From Clostridia bacterium (GTDB taxonomy: Bacteria; Bacillota; Clostridia; Oscillospirales; CAG-272), in NCBI GenBank assembly GCA_017547655.1, contig JAFYPF010000005.1, forward strand, positions 1 to 33,458: a stretch of 33,458 nt of DNA, read 5' to 3'. This document shows, in pieces, positions 7,591 through 16,223 of this stretch. The stretch's first letter is position 1; each line of letters begins with the position of its first letter. The notes beneath the pieces are model-generated. The model was not told the DNA's origin. It ran no database searches and saw only the letters and a program-made list of their open reading frames with translations. The position numbers and the translations under genes were made by a program.

Positions 7591-8250
7591 ATGGAAAAAT
7601 ATTCAGAAATTTTAAAAAAATGCCCTCTTTTTTTCAAAATAGAAAATAACAATCTCATAAAAATGCTTACTTGCTTCGGCGCAAAAATAGAAGCGTTTGA
7701 TAAAAAATATACAATTTTTGCCGAAGGCTCTTCGGCTAAATATATAGGTATAGTTTTGTCAGGTTCTGCCCAAATAATTCAAATAGACTACTATGGAAAC
7801 AGAAATATATTGGGAACAATAGAAGCCTCGCAGGTTTTTGCCGAAGAATTTGCATGTACAGAAGCAAGCTCTCTCCCAATTTCAATTGTCGCAAACGAAC
7901 CCTGTGTAGTTATGTTGATTGACTGTCAACATATTTTACATACCTGCACCAATAATTGTGAGTTCCACCAACAAATTATATATAACCTTATGAAAGACCT
8001 TGCATTGAAAAGCATTGATTTTCACCAAAAAATTGATATAACCTCCAAAAGAACAACCAGAGAAAAGCTTTTAACCTATTTGATTTACAGGTCAAAAGAA
8101 GAGGGAACAAAAAGCTTTGATATTCCTTTTAACCGTCAAGAGCTTGCCGATTATCTTGAAGTCGACAGAAGCGGTCTTTCGGCTGAAATAAGCAAATTGC
8201 GTAACGAGCGAATTCTCGAAAGCAACAAAAAGCATTTCGTATTGCTTTAA
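7591..8250 (+). CDS. Crp/Fnr family transcriptional regulator
   Basis: A 219-residue regulator with an N-terminal cyclic-nucleotide-binding-like beta-barrel (about residues 10-120, including AEGSSAKYIGIVLSGSAQI) and a C-terminal winged helix. The recognition helix lies around FNRQELADYLEVDRSGLSAEISKLRNERIL. There is no N-terminal Fnr-type Cys cluster. Cys residues occur at scattered positions in the sensor domain, so the signal is not evident and haem, redox or metal sensing are all possible. I chose the ATG at 7591 because GGAG (7581-7584) is correctly spaced for it; an ATG at 7579 lacks a site. It is divergent from the flavodiiron/desulfoferrodoxin/rubredoxin operon and shares an operator with it, so it probably controls oxygen or NO defence. 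Confidence 0.9.
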   Translation: MEKYSEILKKCPLFFKIENNNLIKMLTCFGAKIEAFDKKYTIFAEGSSAKYIGIVLSGSAQIIQIDYYGNRNILGTIEASQVFAEEFACTEASSLPISIVANEPCVVMLIDCQHILHTCTNNCEFHQQIIYNLMKDLALKSIDFHQKIDITSKRTTREKLLTYLIYRSKEEGTKSFDIPFNRQELADYLEVDRSGLSAEISKLRNERILESNKKHFVLL

Positions 8251-8293
8251 AAAAACATTAAGGGGATATGCGCGGTGCCCATATCCCCTTTTA
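8251..8293. terminator. Bidirectional terminator between convergent genes
   Basis: An 11-bp stem AAGGGGATATG (8260-8270) / CATATCCCCTT (8280-8290) has a 9-nt loop. A run of seven A precedes it (a T-tract on the minus strand) and TTTT follows on the plus strand. It serves the Crp/Fnr gene (+) and the LemA operon (-). Confidence 0.8.
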
Positions 8294-8301
8294 TGTAATA
8301 T

Positions 8302-8838
8302 TTACGCCTTTTTCAATGCCTTATATTTTGCATACGTTTCGTTTGTGTAGCCGACAAGGCAGTTGTTATTATGATTATAAATCTCGATTATAGCGTTCTT
8401 AATCTCCTCTTTCTTATCCTTGCCCATACTAACAACCAATTTGGGGTTCATCTTCTTTGTTGCAAGATAAAGAGAATCCGTAACACTTATCGGGATAAAC
8501 AATAATGTTGTCGTCTGTCTGTGCTTATATGCCCAAAGAATCTCATCATAAGAAAATACAAAACCGTTACCCTTGCAGAATACAAAGCTGTCTGTGAAAA
8601 CTATCTTACCCTTTATATACTTCTTGAGGTTCGTAGATGATAATTCAGCCGCAGCCTTATCCAACAAGCCCTTCGCTTCCAATTCATTAATCTTCTTCTT
8701 TGCTCGAAGAAGTGCAGGAAGTGTAGTCGTAAGGAAGAATATCAGTGCAAAAAAGTTTATAACAGGCACTATGAAAAGAATTACAACAGGTATCCATTTG
8801 GGGTTAATAAAGCTCGAAACAATCTTTCTATTGTCCAT
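8302..8838 (-). CDS. Membrane-anchored protein with PH-like C-terminal domain, function unknown
   Basis: A protein of about 178 residues. A long hydrophobic stretch near residues 14-42 (VVILFIVPVINFFALIFFL) gives one or two membrane passes. A short charged helix with KKINELEAKGLLDKAAAEL follows. The C-terminal 110 residues (GKIVFTDSFVFC..FSYDEILWAYKH) have the alternating pattern of a bacterial PH-like domain, reminiscent of DUF6709. I cannot confirm the family without a search. The ATG at 8836-8838 is chosen because GGAG precedes it, and an upstream ATG (8853) has no ribosome site. It is the last gene of the operon with LemA and the 536-residue membrane protein, and a shared envelope role is an inference from that context only. 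Confidence 0.7.
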   Translation of the reverse strand: MDNRKIVSSFINPKWIPVVILFIVPVINFFALIFFLTTTLPALLRAKKKINELEAKGLLDKAAAELSSTNLKKYIKGKIVFTDSFVFCKGNGFVFSYDEILWAYKHRQTTTLLFIPISVTDSLYLATKKMNPKLVVSMGKDKKEEIKNAIIEIYNHNNNCLVGYTNETYAKYKALKKA

Positions 8839-8884
8839 AATCAATTTCTCCATTCAAAAATATCAGTCAATCCTATTTATATTA

Positions 8885-9553
8885 TCAGAAAAATACAGAT
8901 TTAGCTTTTTCTTTTATTTCTTTTGATGCAACAAAAGGAATTCTTGTGGTATATCCGTTCTTTGCCGCAACTATTTTCTTTGTCGGCCATTCAAATATAT
9001 CCTTGTTCCACTGATTAACAGTATCGTTGTAAAGTTCTCTTGCGGCTGTTATTTCTCTCTGCAAGTACATATTCTGCTGCATAGCATCTGCAATTTCCTT
9101 ATGCGCCTGAAGGTCGGGATAGCTTTCTATTGCAACGTTAATTCCTCTTGAAAGGGTATCAAGCTGACCGCCTATCTCGTTACGTGCTTCATCAACGTCA
9201 GCTACGTTTCCCGATCTGTACTTTGCAATATTTTCAAAGGTGCTCTTATCAAGGTCAATAGCCTTATCCAAAAGACGTGCGCAGTTCTGAAGCACCATTA
9301 CTCTTTGCTCAAGATAGTTGTCAATCTGCGATGCGTTTCTCTGAATCTTCTGCTGCAATTGGTCAAAATGCTTTTGCGCGTTTATCTTCATAAACAAAAA
9401 TACAAGTCCCGGAATTATACCGCAAACCCACAGCATTATCTCAAAAAACTTTGAGCCTGCACCTACCTCGGCAGGTATCTTTTTTACAATAACATTTGTA
9501 TCCAAGCCCTCTTCTCTTATTTCGGGATTGAGTTCGTCTAATTGATTAGCCAT
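8885..9553 (-). CDS. LemA family protein
   Basis: A 222-residue protein with one membrane segment (about residues 38-56, EIMLWVCGIIPGLVFLFM) after a 35-residue N-terminal tail. The remainder is the antiparallel helical LemA domain: QRNASQIDNYLEQRVMVLQNCARLLDKAI, VDEARNEIGGQLDTLSRGINVAIESYPDLQAHKEIADAMQQNMYLQREITAARELYNDTVNQWN and the closing FEWPTKKIVAAKNGY. The YPDL and AARELYN elements are characteristic. LemA proteins are widespread and their role is uncertain, with membrane stress or assembly suggested in some systems. The 35-residue extension before the membrane helix is longer than in typical LemA. It lies between two other membrane proteins in one operon, with a good GGAG ribosome site. 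Confidence 0.85.
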   Translation of the reverse strand: MANQLDELNPEIREEGLDTNVIVKKIPAEVGAGSKFFEIMLWVCGIIPGLVFLFMKINAQKHFDQLQQKIQRNASQIDNYLEQRVMVLQNCARLLDKAIDLDKSTFENIAKYRSGNVADVDEARNEIGGQLDTLSRGINVAIESYPDLQAHKEIADAMQQNMYLQREITAARELYNDTVNQWNKDIFEWPTKKIVAAKNGYTTRIPFVASKEIKEKAKSVFF

Positions 9554-9573
9554 TTTTTCTTTCTCCTTTTTAT

Positions 9574-11184
9574 TTAAGAATTAAATATACACAAGCCGTT
9601 ACGCCTTGCTATAATTTTTTTGTCTTTTGCTATTTCATTTGTAGAAATACAGAAATTATTACGAGCTTCAAGAGGTAAATAATCATCCCATTCAACCCGT
9701 ACGTTGTGATAATGTCCGTCTCCGCCAAGCATCGATACAATATCTACCTTTTTTTCTATATCATAAGAATATGCGGTAATGCAAGTCTCATCAATATTGT
9801 CCTTTGACTTCACAAACTCCGATTTCAAAATCGCCTGTGTTTTCGTATTCGGGTGTACAACGTGTTTGCGGTCAACCGCATTCGCCAAAACTTCACATTC
9901 CTTTAGTGAATATAGCTGTGAATAATCGGGAATCGGCTTTAGCGAGTGTACCGGTCTTTCCTGATATATCGGTATAGACCATATAGGCGCAAAATCAAAG
10001 TATATCGCCTTAAAAAATTCTTTGTTTTTCTCAACAAAGTTTTCTTTGATTATATCGTAAGAATACGAGGTATAATTCCCCGCCAACAGATTTATCGCTC
10101 TTCCCTGACTGTGTTTGGATATAATCTTGTTTGTTCGTTTTTGCTTTATAAAATTAAAATCATCGCCATAACCGAGCTTTGAAAGAATCAACGAAACCAT
10201 ATTGGTTTGCGCAAGGGGCGTAAAAAGAGTTCTGAACTGAACCTCATTATCACGGTCCAACGCATCAAATATAACCTCAAAATCCGAATTCGACATACTC
10301 ATAAAGTCTTTGTTGTCGCCAATAGCTTTTTCGGTCTTCTTTTTTAGCTTCTTTTCACCGCGCTTTACAAACCTCTTTATCTCCTTTTCGCTCATTTGCT
10401 CCAAGTGAGAAGCATCTCGGCTGAATGATAAATCGGGACCTCCCTGCGAACAGTAATTCAGTACAACCTGAGTATCGTAAAAGGGCTTCGGCTTCGTAAC
10501 GGTCGCATGAAGCGTTTGCGATCTTGTTCGAGTTCTCATCTTTCCGTTTGAGTCCCTATAGGTCTCTGTCCAATGAATGGTCTTATATCCGTGATACGTT
10601 TCCGTACCCATTGTGTGCAAAACCTTATTTTCAAACAAAAACGGATTCTCGTTGTAATATCCCGACAACACCTCGAACGTCGACTGTTCCGTTTCATTGC
10701 TTTCGACAAAGTCGTAATTTATCTTCATATCGGCTTCTTGCTTTACCGAAAAGCTTTTATTAAAAGAAAGTAAAGGAATCGTCGAATCAATAATATTCAA
10801 TGCGTCTCTGTCGGTAAAAAGATTATTGAGCGGAAGCATCTGATTGTGTGCTTCTGCCAACAGCTCCTCGGCACGTTTGTCAGCCTCTTCTATCTCTGTT
10901 TTGAGCGCCTTTATCTTCGGTGTCATCTTCAGAATAACAAGCGGAATCAGTATAACTGTAATACACATCAACACTCTGAAAAATCTTAACCAATTCAGCT
11001 TCTTTTTCAGCTTCGTTAAATTCTCTATATATTCATTATACTGTTTTACTGTATTTCTATTCTGCTCAATATCAATACCGGATTTTTTTACAAGCTCATC
11101 GAAAAAACTGTTTGTCTTCTCGGCATGTACATCTCGGTATTTCCCGTCAAATTCTTCCAACGGATCATATATTAATGAATTCAT
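9574..11184 (-). CDS. Large membrane-anchored protein of unknown function, LemA operon
   Basis: A 536-residue protein that I do not recognise. It begins with about 65 residues of charged helix, then a hydrophobic segment near residues 66-87 (WLRFFRVLMCITVILIPLVIL), a short coiled-coil (KIKALKTEIEEADKRAEELLAEA, about 90-112), and a long soluble part of over 400 residues with GYKTIHWTETYRDSNGKMRTRTRS-type beta-rich stretches. There is no Cys-rich site or Walker motif. The position directly upstream of LemA recalls DUF3137-type LemA neighbours in other bacteria, but I cannot show homology. The gene starts the operon, with GGAGGGAGAG before the ATG and a sigma-A promoter only about 20 bp upstream. 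Several translated motifs suggest a scaffold or surface-sensing protein rather than an enzyme, which is speculation. Confidence 0.75.
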   Translation of the reverse strand: MNSLIYDPLEEFDGKYRDVHAEKTNSFFDELVKKSGIDIEQNRNTVKQYNEYIENLTKLKKKLNWLRFFRVLMCITVILIPLVILKMTPKIKALKTEIEEADKRAEELLAEAHNQMLPLNNLFTDRDALNIIDSTIPLLSFNKSFSVKQEADMKINYDFVESNETEQSTFEVLSGYYNENPFLFENKVLHTMGTETYHGYKTIHWTETYRDSNGKMRTRTRSQTLHATVTKPKPFYDTQVVLNYCSQGGPDLSFSRDASHLEQMSEKEIKRFVKRGEKKLKKKTEKAIGDNKDFMSMSNSDFEVIFDALDRDNEVQFRTLFTPLAQTNMVSLILSKLGYGDDFNFIKQKRTNKIISKHSQGRAINLLAGNYTSYSYDIIKENFVEKNKEFFKAIYFDFAPIWSIPIYQERPVHSLKPIPDYSQLYSLKECEVLANAVDRKHVVHPNTKTQAILKSEFVKSKDNIDETCITAYSYDIEKKVDIVSMLGGDGHYHNVRVEWDDYLPLEARNNFCISTNEIAKDKKIIARRNGLCIFNS

Positions 11185-11204
11185 TCTCTCCCTCCTTTTT
11201 CAAC

Positions 11205-11233
11205 ATTATACTACATTTATCAACCGTTGTAAA
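11205..11233 (-). promoter_or_regulatory. Sigma-A promoter of the LemA operon
   Basis: On the minus strand TTTACA (11233-11228) and TATAAT (11210-11205) are 17 bp apart. The predicted start is near 11198, so the leader would be only about 14 nt, enough for the ribosome site. Confidence 0.65.
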
Positions 11234-11323
11234 TGGAATATCACAATTTTTTCGTTAGGTTTTTTCAGACGTTTATGCGGATAAACACTAACTAAAATAC
11301 ACTAATATATAAAACATATAAAC

Positions 11324-11364
11324 AAAAAAGCTTTCCTTTCCGAAAACGGAAAAGAAAGCTTTTT
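11324..11364. terminator. Bidirectional terminator after the liv operon
   Basis: A long stem (AAAAAAGCTTTCCTTTCCG with a near-perfect complement, 11324-11342 and 11347-11364) has an AAAA loop and terminal A/T runs on both sides. It lies 9 bp past the livF stop on the minus strand and separates it from the LemA operon promoter. Confidence 0.8.
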
Positions 11365-11373
11365 ATTTTAAAT

Positions 11374-12084
11374 TTAACCGCCGAGGTAAGCTTTTCTTAC
11401 AGAGTCGCTCTGCGCCAATTCTGCGCCCGTACCGGAAAGGGTTATTCTGCCCGTCTCCATAACGTAAGCTCTGTCAGCTACAGACAACGCCATCTGCGCA
11501 TTCTGTTCAACAAGAAGTATGGTCGTTCCGTTCTTGTGAAGCTCTTTTATAATATCGAATATCTGTTCAACAAGAATAGGCGCAAGTCCCATAGAGGGTT
11601 CATCAAGCATAAGAAGCTTCGGACGGCTCATCAACGCTCTTCCCATCGCAAGCATCTGCTGTTCGCCGCCGGACAATGTACCCGCTATCTGCTTTCTTCT
11701 TTCGAGAAGTCGGGGGAACTGCTTAAATACGCCATCAATATCTTCGTTGAACGTCTTTCCGCCCTGCGTATAAGCTCCCATTTCAAGATTCTCTTGAACT
11801 GTCATCTGCAAAAATATTCTTCTGCCTTCGGGAACGTGCGCAAGTCCCTTTTCAACTATCTTGTGAGGGGGAATATGTGCAAGCTTTTCACCAAAAAACT
11901 CTATACTGCCCGTCTTCGGATGCAAAAGGTTCGAAATTGCTTTAAGTGTCGTAGATTTACCCGCGCCGTTAGCACCGATAAGGGTTACTATCTCGCCCTC
12001 GTTTACCTCGAGAGATACGCCCTTTATTGCGTGTATCGCTCCGTAATATACGTTTATATTATCAACCTTAAGAATCTGTCCCAT
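11374..12084 (-). CDS. livF: Branched-chain amino acid ABC transporter ATP-binding protein LivF
   Basis: A 236-residue ATPase, one of two in a LIV-type (HAAT) importer. Walker A GANGAGKST (about 36-44), signature LSGGEQQMLAMGRAL, Walker B LLMLDEPSMGLAP and the switch LLVEQNAQMALSVADRAYVMETG are all intact. EPSMGLAP and VEQN distinguish LivF from LivG. The start is the ATG at 12082-12084 with GGAGGG just before it. A longer in-frame reading upstream overlaps livG and is not needed. It follows livG with a 1-bp gap, so the two are translationally coupled. It energises uptake of the ligand of the substrate-binding lipoprotein at 14941-16098, and is the last gene of the operon before the terminator at 11324-11364. 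Confidence 0.94.
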   Translation of the reverse strand: MGQILKVDNINVYYGAIHAIKGVSLEVNEGEIVTLIGANGAGKSTTLKAISNLLHPKTGSIEFFGEKLAHIPPHKIVEKGLAHVPEGRRIFLQMTVQENLEMGAYTQGGKTFNEDIDGVFKQFPRLLERRKQIAGTLSGGEQQMLAMGRALMSRPKLLMLDEPSMGLAPILVEQIFDIIKELHKNGTTILLVEQNAQMALSVADRAYVMETGRITLSGTGAELAQSDSVRKAYLGG

Positions 12085-12085
12085 T

Positions 12086-12937
12086 TTAACCCTCCTTCTT
12101 CTTACCGAGATATGCCTCGATAACAACAGGGTTTGACTGAATATCCTCCGGGCTTCCCTTTGCAATAACCTTACCGAAGTTAAGTACGCATATACCCTCG
12201 CATATACCCATTACAAGATTCATATCATGTTCAATAAGCATAATAGCAATCTTAAAGGTATCGCGAATCTTGAGGATATTTTCCATAAGCTCTGCCGTCT
12301 CCGACGGGTTCATACCCGCTGCAGGCTCGTCAAGAAGCAAAAGTCCGGGATTCGTTCCCAATGCTCTGACAATCTCAAGACGTCTTTGAGCGCCGTAGGG
12401 CAATGAACCTGCTTTATGGTTCGCAAGATTCTCCATATCAAATATCTGAAGAAGCTCCATCGCCTTTTCGTGCGCTCTTTTCTCTTCCTTCCAGTAATTC
12501 GGCGCGCGTAAAATACCACTGAACATACCGTATTTTATCTGGTTATGCATACCGAGCTTAACGTTCTCCTCAACAGTGAGGTTAGAGAAAAGTCTTATAT
12601 TCTGGAACGTTCTTGCAACGCCAATTTTACTAACCTGAACGGTATTCATTCCGTGGGTGTCTATACCGTCAATAAGTACCGTGCCTTTAGTCGGCTGATA
12701 AACCTTTGTAAGAAGGTTAAATACAGTCGTCTTACCTGCACCATTAGGACCGATAAGTCCCGCAATCTCGGTTCTGCCTATCGTAAGATTAAAGTCGTCA
12801 ACAGCTTTCAAGCCGCCAAACTCAATACCGAGGTGTCTCGCTTCAAGAATAGGTGAGCTGTTTATATCTCTCTCGGGTACAAGAGCATCACTCGGAAGCG
12901 GTACAAGCTTTCCTCTTCTGTGTGCAAATCTATCCAT
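12086..12937 (-). CDS. livG: Branched-chain amino acid ABC transporter ATP-binding protein LivG
   Basis: A 283-residue ATPase, partner of LivF. An N-terminal extension of about 28 residues (RRGKLVPLPSDALVPERD) precedes the core. Walker A is GPNGAGKT (63-70), the signature variant LPYGAQRRLEIVRAL and Walker B LLLLDEPAAGMNPSET, followed by IEHDMNLVMGICEGICVLNFGKVIAKG. The AAGMNP and EHDM motifs are typical of LivG. The start codon overlaps the end of livM by 8 bp, indicating coupled translation. The extension before the usual ILEARHLGIEFGG start is longer than normal for LivG but is encoded in frame with no better internal start evident. It binds ATP at the membrane face of LivH/LivM. Confidence 0.94.
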   Translation of the reverse strand: MDRFAHRRGKLVPLPSDALVPERDINSSPILEARHLGIEFGGLKAVDDFNLTIGRTEIAGLIGPNGAGKTTVFNLLTKVYQPTKGTVLIDGIDTHGMNTVQVSKIGVARTFQNIRLFSNLTVEENVKLGMHNQIKYGMFSGILRAPNYWKEEKRAHEKAMELLQIFDMENLANHKAGSLPYGAQRRLEIVRALGTNPGLLLLDEPAAGMNPSETAELMENILKIRDTFKIAIMLIEHDMNLVMGICEGICVLNFGKVIAKGSPEDIQSNPVVIEAYLGKKKEG

Positions 12938-14000
12938 CTATTTCAGCCCCCTTTTTCTTGGGTATAAGCTTGCCTAACATATTCTTAAACGTAGGATTGT
13001 TTGTCGCAATCATAACAAGGATAAGAATTATAGCATAGAAAAGCATACGGTAGTCGTTAAATTCACGCAAAAGCTCGGGAAGAAGTCTGATTACTGCAGC
13101 CGCAATAACCGAACCCCAGATGTTACCCAAACCGCCGAACACTACCATCAAAAGAATTTCTATTGAAATATTAAAGTTAAACGTCGAAGAGATAACCGCC
13201 GAGAAATTAAGTCCGTACAAAGCACCTGCGGCTCCCGCCAAAGCGGCAGACGTCACAAACGCCATAAGCTTGTACTTCGTAACGTTAATACCAACCGATT
13301 CAGCCGCAATTCTGTTATCTCTCAAAGCCATTATAGCTCTTCCCGAACGGCTTCTCGTAAGGTTAAGTACTACAACGAGTGTAATCATTATAAGTATAAA
13401 TCCCGCAGTAAAAGTAGATATAGTCTGTATACCCGTCGCGCCCTGCGCACCCTTAATTATAACTCTTCCGCCCTCTTCAAGGTGTAAATCCTCAACCGTA
13501 AGCAAACCCTTCGCATTGAAAAGAACGTGAAGTCCTTTTGAATCAATACCTACAAGCAAACAGTTAATAAGGTCTTTTATAATCTCACCGAAAGCAAGAG
13601 TAACAATTGCAAGATAGTCACCTCTGAGTCGAAGTACAGGAATTCCTACCAAAACACCCGCAATTGCCGCAAATATCGCTCCTGCAACAAGCGCTATAGC
13701 AAGTCTTAACGAAGCAGATTCTATAACGCCGATAAGGCTCTGCGATGCAATAATTCCCGAAAATGCGCCCACACTTACAAATCCTGCGTGGCCGAGGCTG
13801 AGCTCACCGAGTATACCAACCGTAAGGTTGAGTGATACAGCCATTACAATAAAACAACAAATAGGAACAAGCATACCCGACATAGAGTAACTGAGCATAC
13901 CGCCGTTCTGCATTACGAAAAGAACAATAAACGTTACGATTACGCCGAGATATGTAGCAAAGTCAACTTTAGTAGTCTTTTTCAAGTTAAATTTTTTCAT
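12930..14000 (-). CDS. livM: Branched-chain amino acid ABC transporter permease LivM
   Basis: A 356-residue polytopic permease with about nine to ten membrane segments. The family pattern is clear: GILGELSLGHAGFVSVGAFSG near residue 64, VLRLRGDYLAIVTLAFGEI near 125, GRAIMALRDNRIAAESVGINVTKYKLMAFVTSAALAGAAGALYG near 225-265 (the EAA-like loop contacting the ATPases) and FGGLGNIWGSVIAAAV. It pairs with LivH (8 bp upstream) to form the membrane channel of the importer. The N-terminus is basic (MKKFNLKKTTKVDFATY), in line with an inside orientation. It overlaps livG by 8 bp at its 3' end. The presence of the MALRDN loop and the length identify LivM rather than LivH. Confidence 0.93.
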   Translation of the reverse strand: MKKFNLKKTTKVDFATYLGVIVTFIVLFVMQNGGMLSYSMSGMLVPICCFIVMAVSLNLTVGILGELSLGHAGFVSVGAFSGIIASQSLIGVIESASLRLAIALVAGAIFAAIAGVLVGIPVLRLRGDYLAIVTLAFGEIIKDLINCLLVGIDSKGLHVLFNAKGLLTVEDLHLEEGGRVIIKGAQGATGIQTISTFTAGFILIMITLVVVLNLTRSRSGRAIMALRDNRIAAESVGINVTKYKLMAFVTSAALAGAAGALYGLNFSAVISSTFNFNISIEILLMVVFGGLGNIWGSVIAAAVIRLLPELLREFNDYRMLFYAIILILVMIATNNPTFKNMLGKLIPKKKGAEIDG

Positions 14001-14008
14001 CGCTCCAC

Positions 14009-14890
14009 CTATACCTTTTCCGGTACATATTTGCCGAGAAGTCCGGCAGGACGTACCAACAGAACGATGATAAGTACTGCAAACACAACGGTATTAGCAA
14101 GTTGTGTCGAAATATACGCTTTAGCAAGAGACTCTATTATTCCGAGCAATATACCTCCTAAAAACGCACCGGGAATTGAACCAATACCACCAAATACGGC
14201 TGCGGTAAACGCCTTAATACCAGGCATCGAACCCGTCGTAGGCATAAGTGTCGGATATGATGAACAAAGAAGAACTCCGGCTATAGCAGCCAATGCCGAG
14301 CCTATTGCAAACGTCAAAGATATTGTCTTATTTACGTTAATACCCATAAGTTGAGCCGCAGCCTTGTCCTCTGAACAGGCTCTCATAGCCTTACCCATTT
14401 TGCTCTTGCTCGTAAAAATTGTAAGACCTATCATTATTACGATACATACAGAAACGGTAAGCATTGAAATATAAGAAATGGGAAGCTTGCCGTCAAAAAG
14501 CTTAAATGTTCCTTCGATTATCGGAGAATATACCTTCGGGTTTGCTCCCCAAATAAGCAAAGCCGAATTCTGAAGAAAATATGATACGCCGATTGCTGTA
14601 ATCAATACGGCAAGAGAAGGTGCTGAACGTAGCGGCTTATATGCCAATCCTTCAATTATTACACCTAATACTGTACATACGACCATAGCGAGAAGAATTG
14701 CAGCCCATGTCGGAAGCCCAAGAGACGTCATGGCGAGCAGACTGACATATCCGCCCACCATGATAACGTCGCCGTGTGCAAAGTTAAGCATTTTCGCTAT
14801 GCCGTACACCATCGTGTACCCCAACGCGATAATTGCATAAACGCTTCCGAGGCTTATTCCGCTAATCAAGTAGGAAAGAAATTCCAACAT
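14009..14890 (-). CDS. livH: Branched-chain amino acid ABC transporter permease LivH
   Basis: A 293-residue polytopic permease with about eight membrane segments. Typical LivH elements are ISLGSVYAIIALGYTMVYGIAKMLNFAHGDVIMVGGYV near the start, YKPLRSAPSLAVLITAIGVSYFLQN near 80-110, GKAMRACSEDKAAAQLMGINVNKTISLTFAIGSALAAIAGVL near 165-205, and the GIKAFTAAVFGGIGSIPGAFLGGILLG segment. It forms the channel with LivM. AGGTGC stands before the ATG as ribosome site. It lies 50 bp after livK and 8 bp before livM in the canonical K-H-M-G-F order. No attenuator or riboswitch was recognised in the short livK-livH gap. Confidence 0.94.
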   Translation of the reverse strand: MLEFLSYLISGISLGSVYAIIALGYTMVYGIAKMLNFAHGDVIMVGGYVSLLAMTSLGLPTWAAILLAMVVCTVLGVIIEGLAYKPLRSAPSLAVLITAIGVSYFLQNSALLIWGANPKVYSPIIEGTFKLFDGKLPISYISMLTVSVCIVIMIGLTIFTSKSKMGKAMRACSEDKAAAQLMGINVNKTISLTFAIGSALAAIAGVLLCSSYPTLMPTTGSMPGIKAFTAAVFGGIGSIPGAFLGGILLGIIESLAKAYISTQLANTVVFAVLIIVLLVRPAGLLGKYVPEKV

Positions 14891-14940
14891 TAGAATTGCA
14901 CCTCGTAAATTACTTTTTTGTTTGGTAAATAAACCTTATA

Positions 14941-16098
14941 TTATTCAGCAGCTTCTGCAGAAATGTAATCTCCGTTCTTGATTACAACTGCTATAGGCAT
15001 CTTGTTAACTTCGCCCTTGTCAGACCATGTCATATCCTGACCTGTAAGACCGTCGAAGCTGATTTCCTTAATTGCCTTTACAAGCGCTTCACAAAGGTCA
15101 GTTCTTGTCATATCCTTTGTGCAGCCTGCCTTTTCGTATGCAGCCTTAACTGCGTAAATGCAGTCGTAACCGTCAGCTGCAAACTGGTTGGGAACCTCAC
15201 CGTAAAGCTCTTTGTACTTCTTAACAAAGTTCTTTGTAAGGTCATCTTCAGCATCTGACGAGAAAGGAGTAAGAACCATTACGCCTTCAGCAAGTGTGAT
15301 GTCAAAGTTTTCCATTGTAAGAATACCGTCCATACCGTCAACGCCGAAGAACGTAGGAGCATAATCCATAGTCTTTGCCTGTGAAAGAATTACAGATGCG
15401 GGCTGATAGTAGATGGGAAGGAAGATAAGGTCTGCATTTGCAGACTTTGCTGCTGTGAGCTGTACTGAAAAGTCTGTAGCTGTATCTTCAGTAAATGTAC
15501 CTTCATATACGATGTTGAGGTTCTTTGCTCTTGCTTCTGCTGCGAAGGTATCTCTGATACCTTGAGAATAAGCATCGTCATTTCTGTAAATAATAGCTAT
15601 CTTCTTGTCAGCCATATTAGCTGCAATATAGGTAGCAGAACCTGTACCCTGGTTGGGATCAGAGAAACAGAGCTGGAACATATTGTCCTTGTCTTTTGTT
15701 ACGTCTGTAGATGATGCGGAGGGTGTGAGTGCGAATACACGGTCAGTGTAAACCTTTGCGGATACGGAGATACAAGGGGTTGTTGTAACAGTACCAACGA
15801 GAATGTCCATCCCCCAGTCCATAAGCTTGTTGTAAGCGTTTACGGAAGATTCAGCAACGTTTGCGTCATCCTGGAAATTGAACTCAATCTGCATACCGCC
15901 GATACCGCCGTTAGCATTGATTTCATCAACAGCAATCTTGCAGCCGTTCATAACTGCCTGTCCGTAAATTGCAGCACTGCCCGTTATAGGACCGATACCA
16001 CCAATTTTCAATGTGTTGCCGTCGTCTTTGTTACCACAGCTTACCATTACAGCCGCGCACATAACAACAACGAGCATAAGTGCGAGAAGTCTTTTCAT
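14941..16098 (-). CDS. Branched-chain amino acid ABC transporter substrate-binding lipoprotein (LivK/LivJ-like)
   Basis: A 385-residue periplasmic-type binding protein anchored as a lipoprotein. The signal sequence MKRLLALMLVVVMCAAVMVSC ends in Cys21, a lipobox-like MVSC. The mature part begins with LKIGGIGPITGSAAIYGQAVMNGCKIAVDEINANGGIGG, the classic type I fold start of LivJ/LivK, and contains YRNDDAYSQG, FFGVDGMDG and GYDCIYAVKAA. It captures branched-chain or related amino acids or amides outside the membrane and delivers them to LivHM; exact specificity cannot be read. Codon use looks more biased than in the permease genes, as expected for the most abundant component. It is the first gene of the operon behind a strong promoter (16195-16223), and AAAGGAG precedes the start. 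Confidence 0.93.
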   Translation of the reverse strand: MKRLLALMLVVVMCAAVMVSCGNKDDGNTLKIGGIGPITGSAAIYGQAVMNGCKIAVDEINANGGIGGMQIEFNFQDDANVAESSVNAYNKLMDWGMDILVGTVTTTPCISVSAKVYTDRVFALTPSASSTDVTKDKDNMFQLCFSDPNQGTGSATYIAANMADKKIAIIYRNDDAYSQGIRDTFAAEARAKNLNIVYEGTFTEDTATDFSVQLTAAKSANADLIFLPIYYQPASVILSQAKTMDYAPTFFGVDGMDGILTMENFDITLAEGVMVLTPFSSDAEDDLTKNFVKKYKELYGEVPNQFAADGYDCIYAVKAAYEKAGCTKDMTRTDLCEALVKAIKEISFDGLTGQDMTWSDKGEVNKMPIAVVIKNGDYISAEAAE

Positions 16099-16194
16099 TT
16101 TCTCTTTCTCCTTTTGATAAATATTTTGTTTTCGATATGCTCCAATCGTTCATTCCGACAGAATACATATCTGTATATAAAATATATTTGTACT

Positions 16195-16223
16195 ATTCTA
16201 TCACTCTTAACTTTTTTTGTCAA
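16195..16223 (-). promoter_or_regulatory. Sigma-A promoter of the liv operon
   Basis: On the minus strand a perfect TTGACA (16223-16218), 17 bp and TAGAAT (16200-16195) predict a start near 16188 and a leader of about 90 nt. The leader contains an imperfect palindrome ACAGAATACATATCTGT (about 16158-16174) that could be a regulator site. It is not a clear match to a CodY box. Confidence 0.7.

Noticed and set aside
11374-12165. A longer LivF reading with 27 extra N-terminal residues
   Set aside because: The extra part (MQREARRIFSQ..) lies in livG coding sequence and is not like LivF. GGAGGG points to the ATG at 12084.
16158-16174. Imperfect palindrome ACAGAATACATATCTGT in the liv leader as a CodY site
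   Set aside because: It does not match the CodY consensus (AATTTTCWGAAAATT) well enough to name the regulator. It is recorded only as a possible regulator site in the promoter entry.
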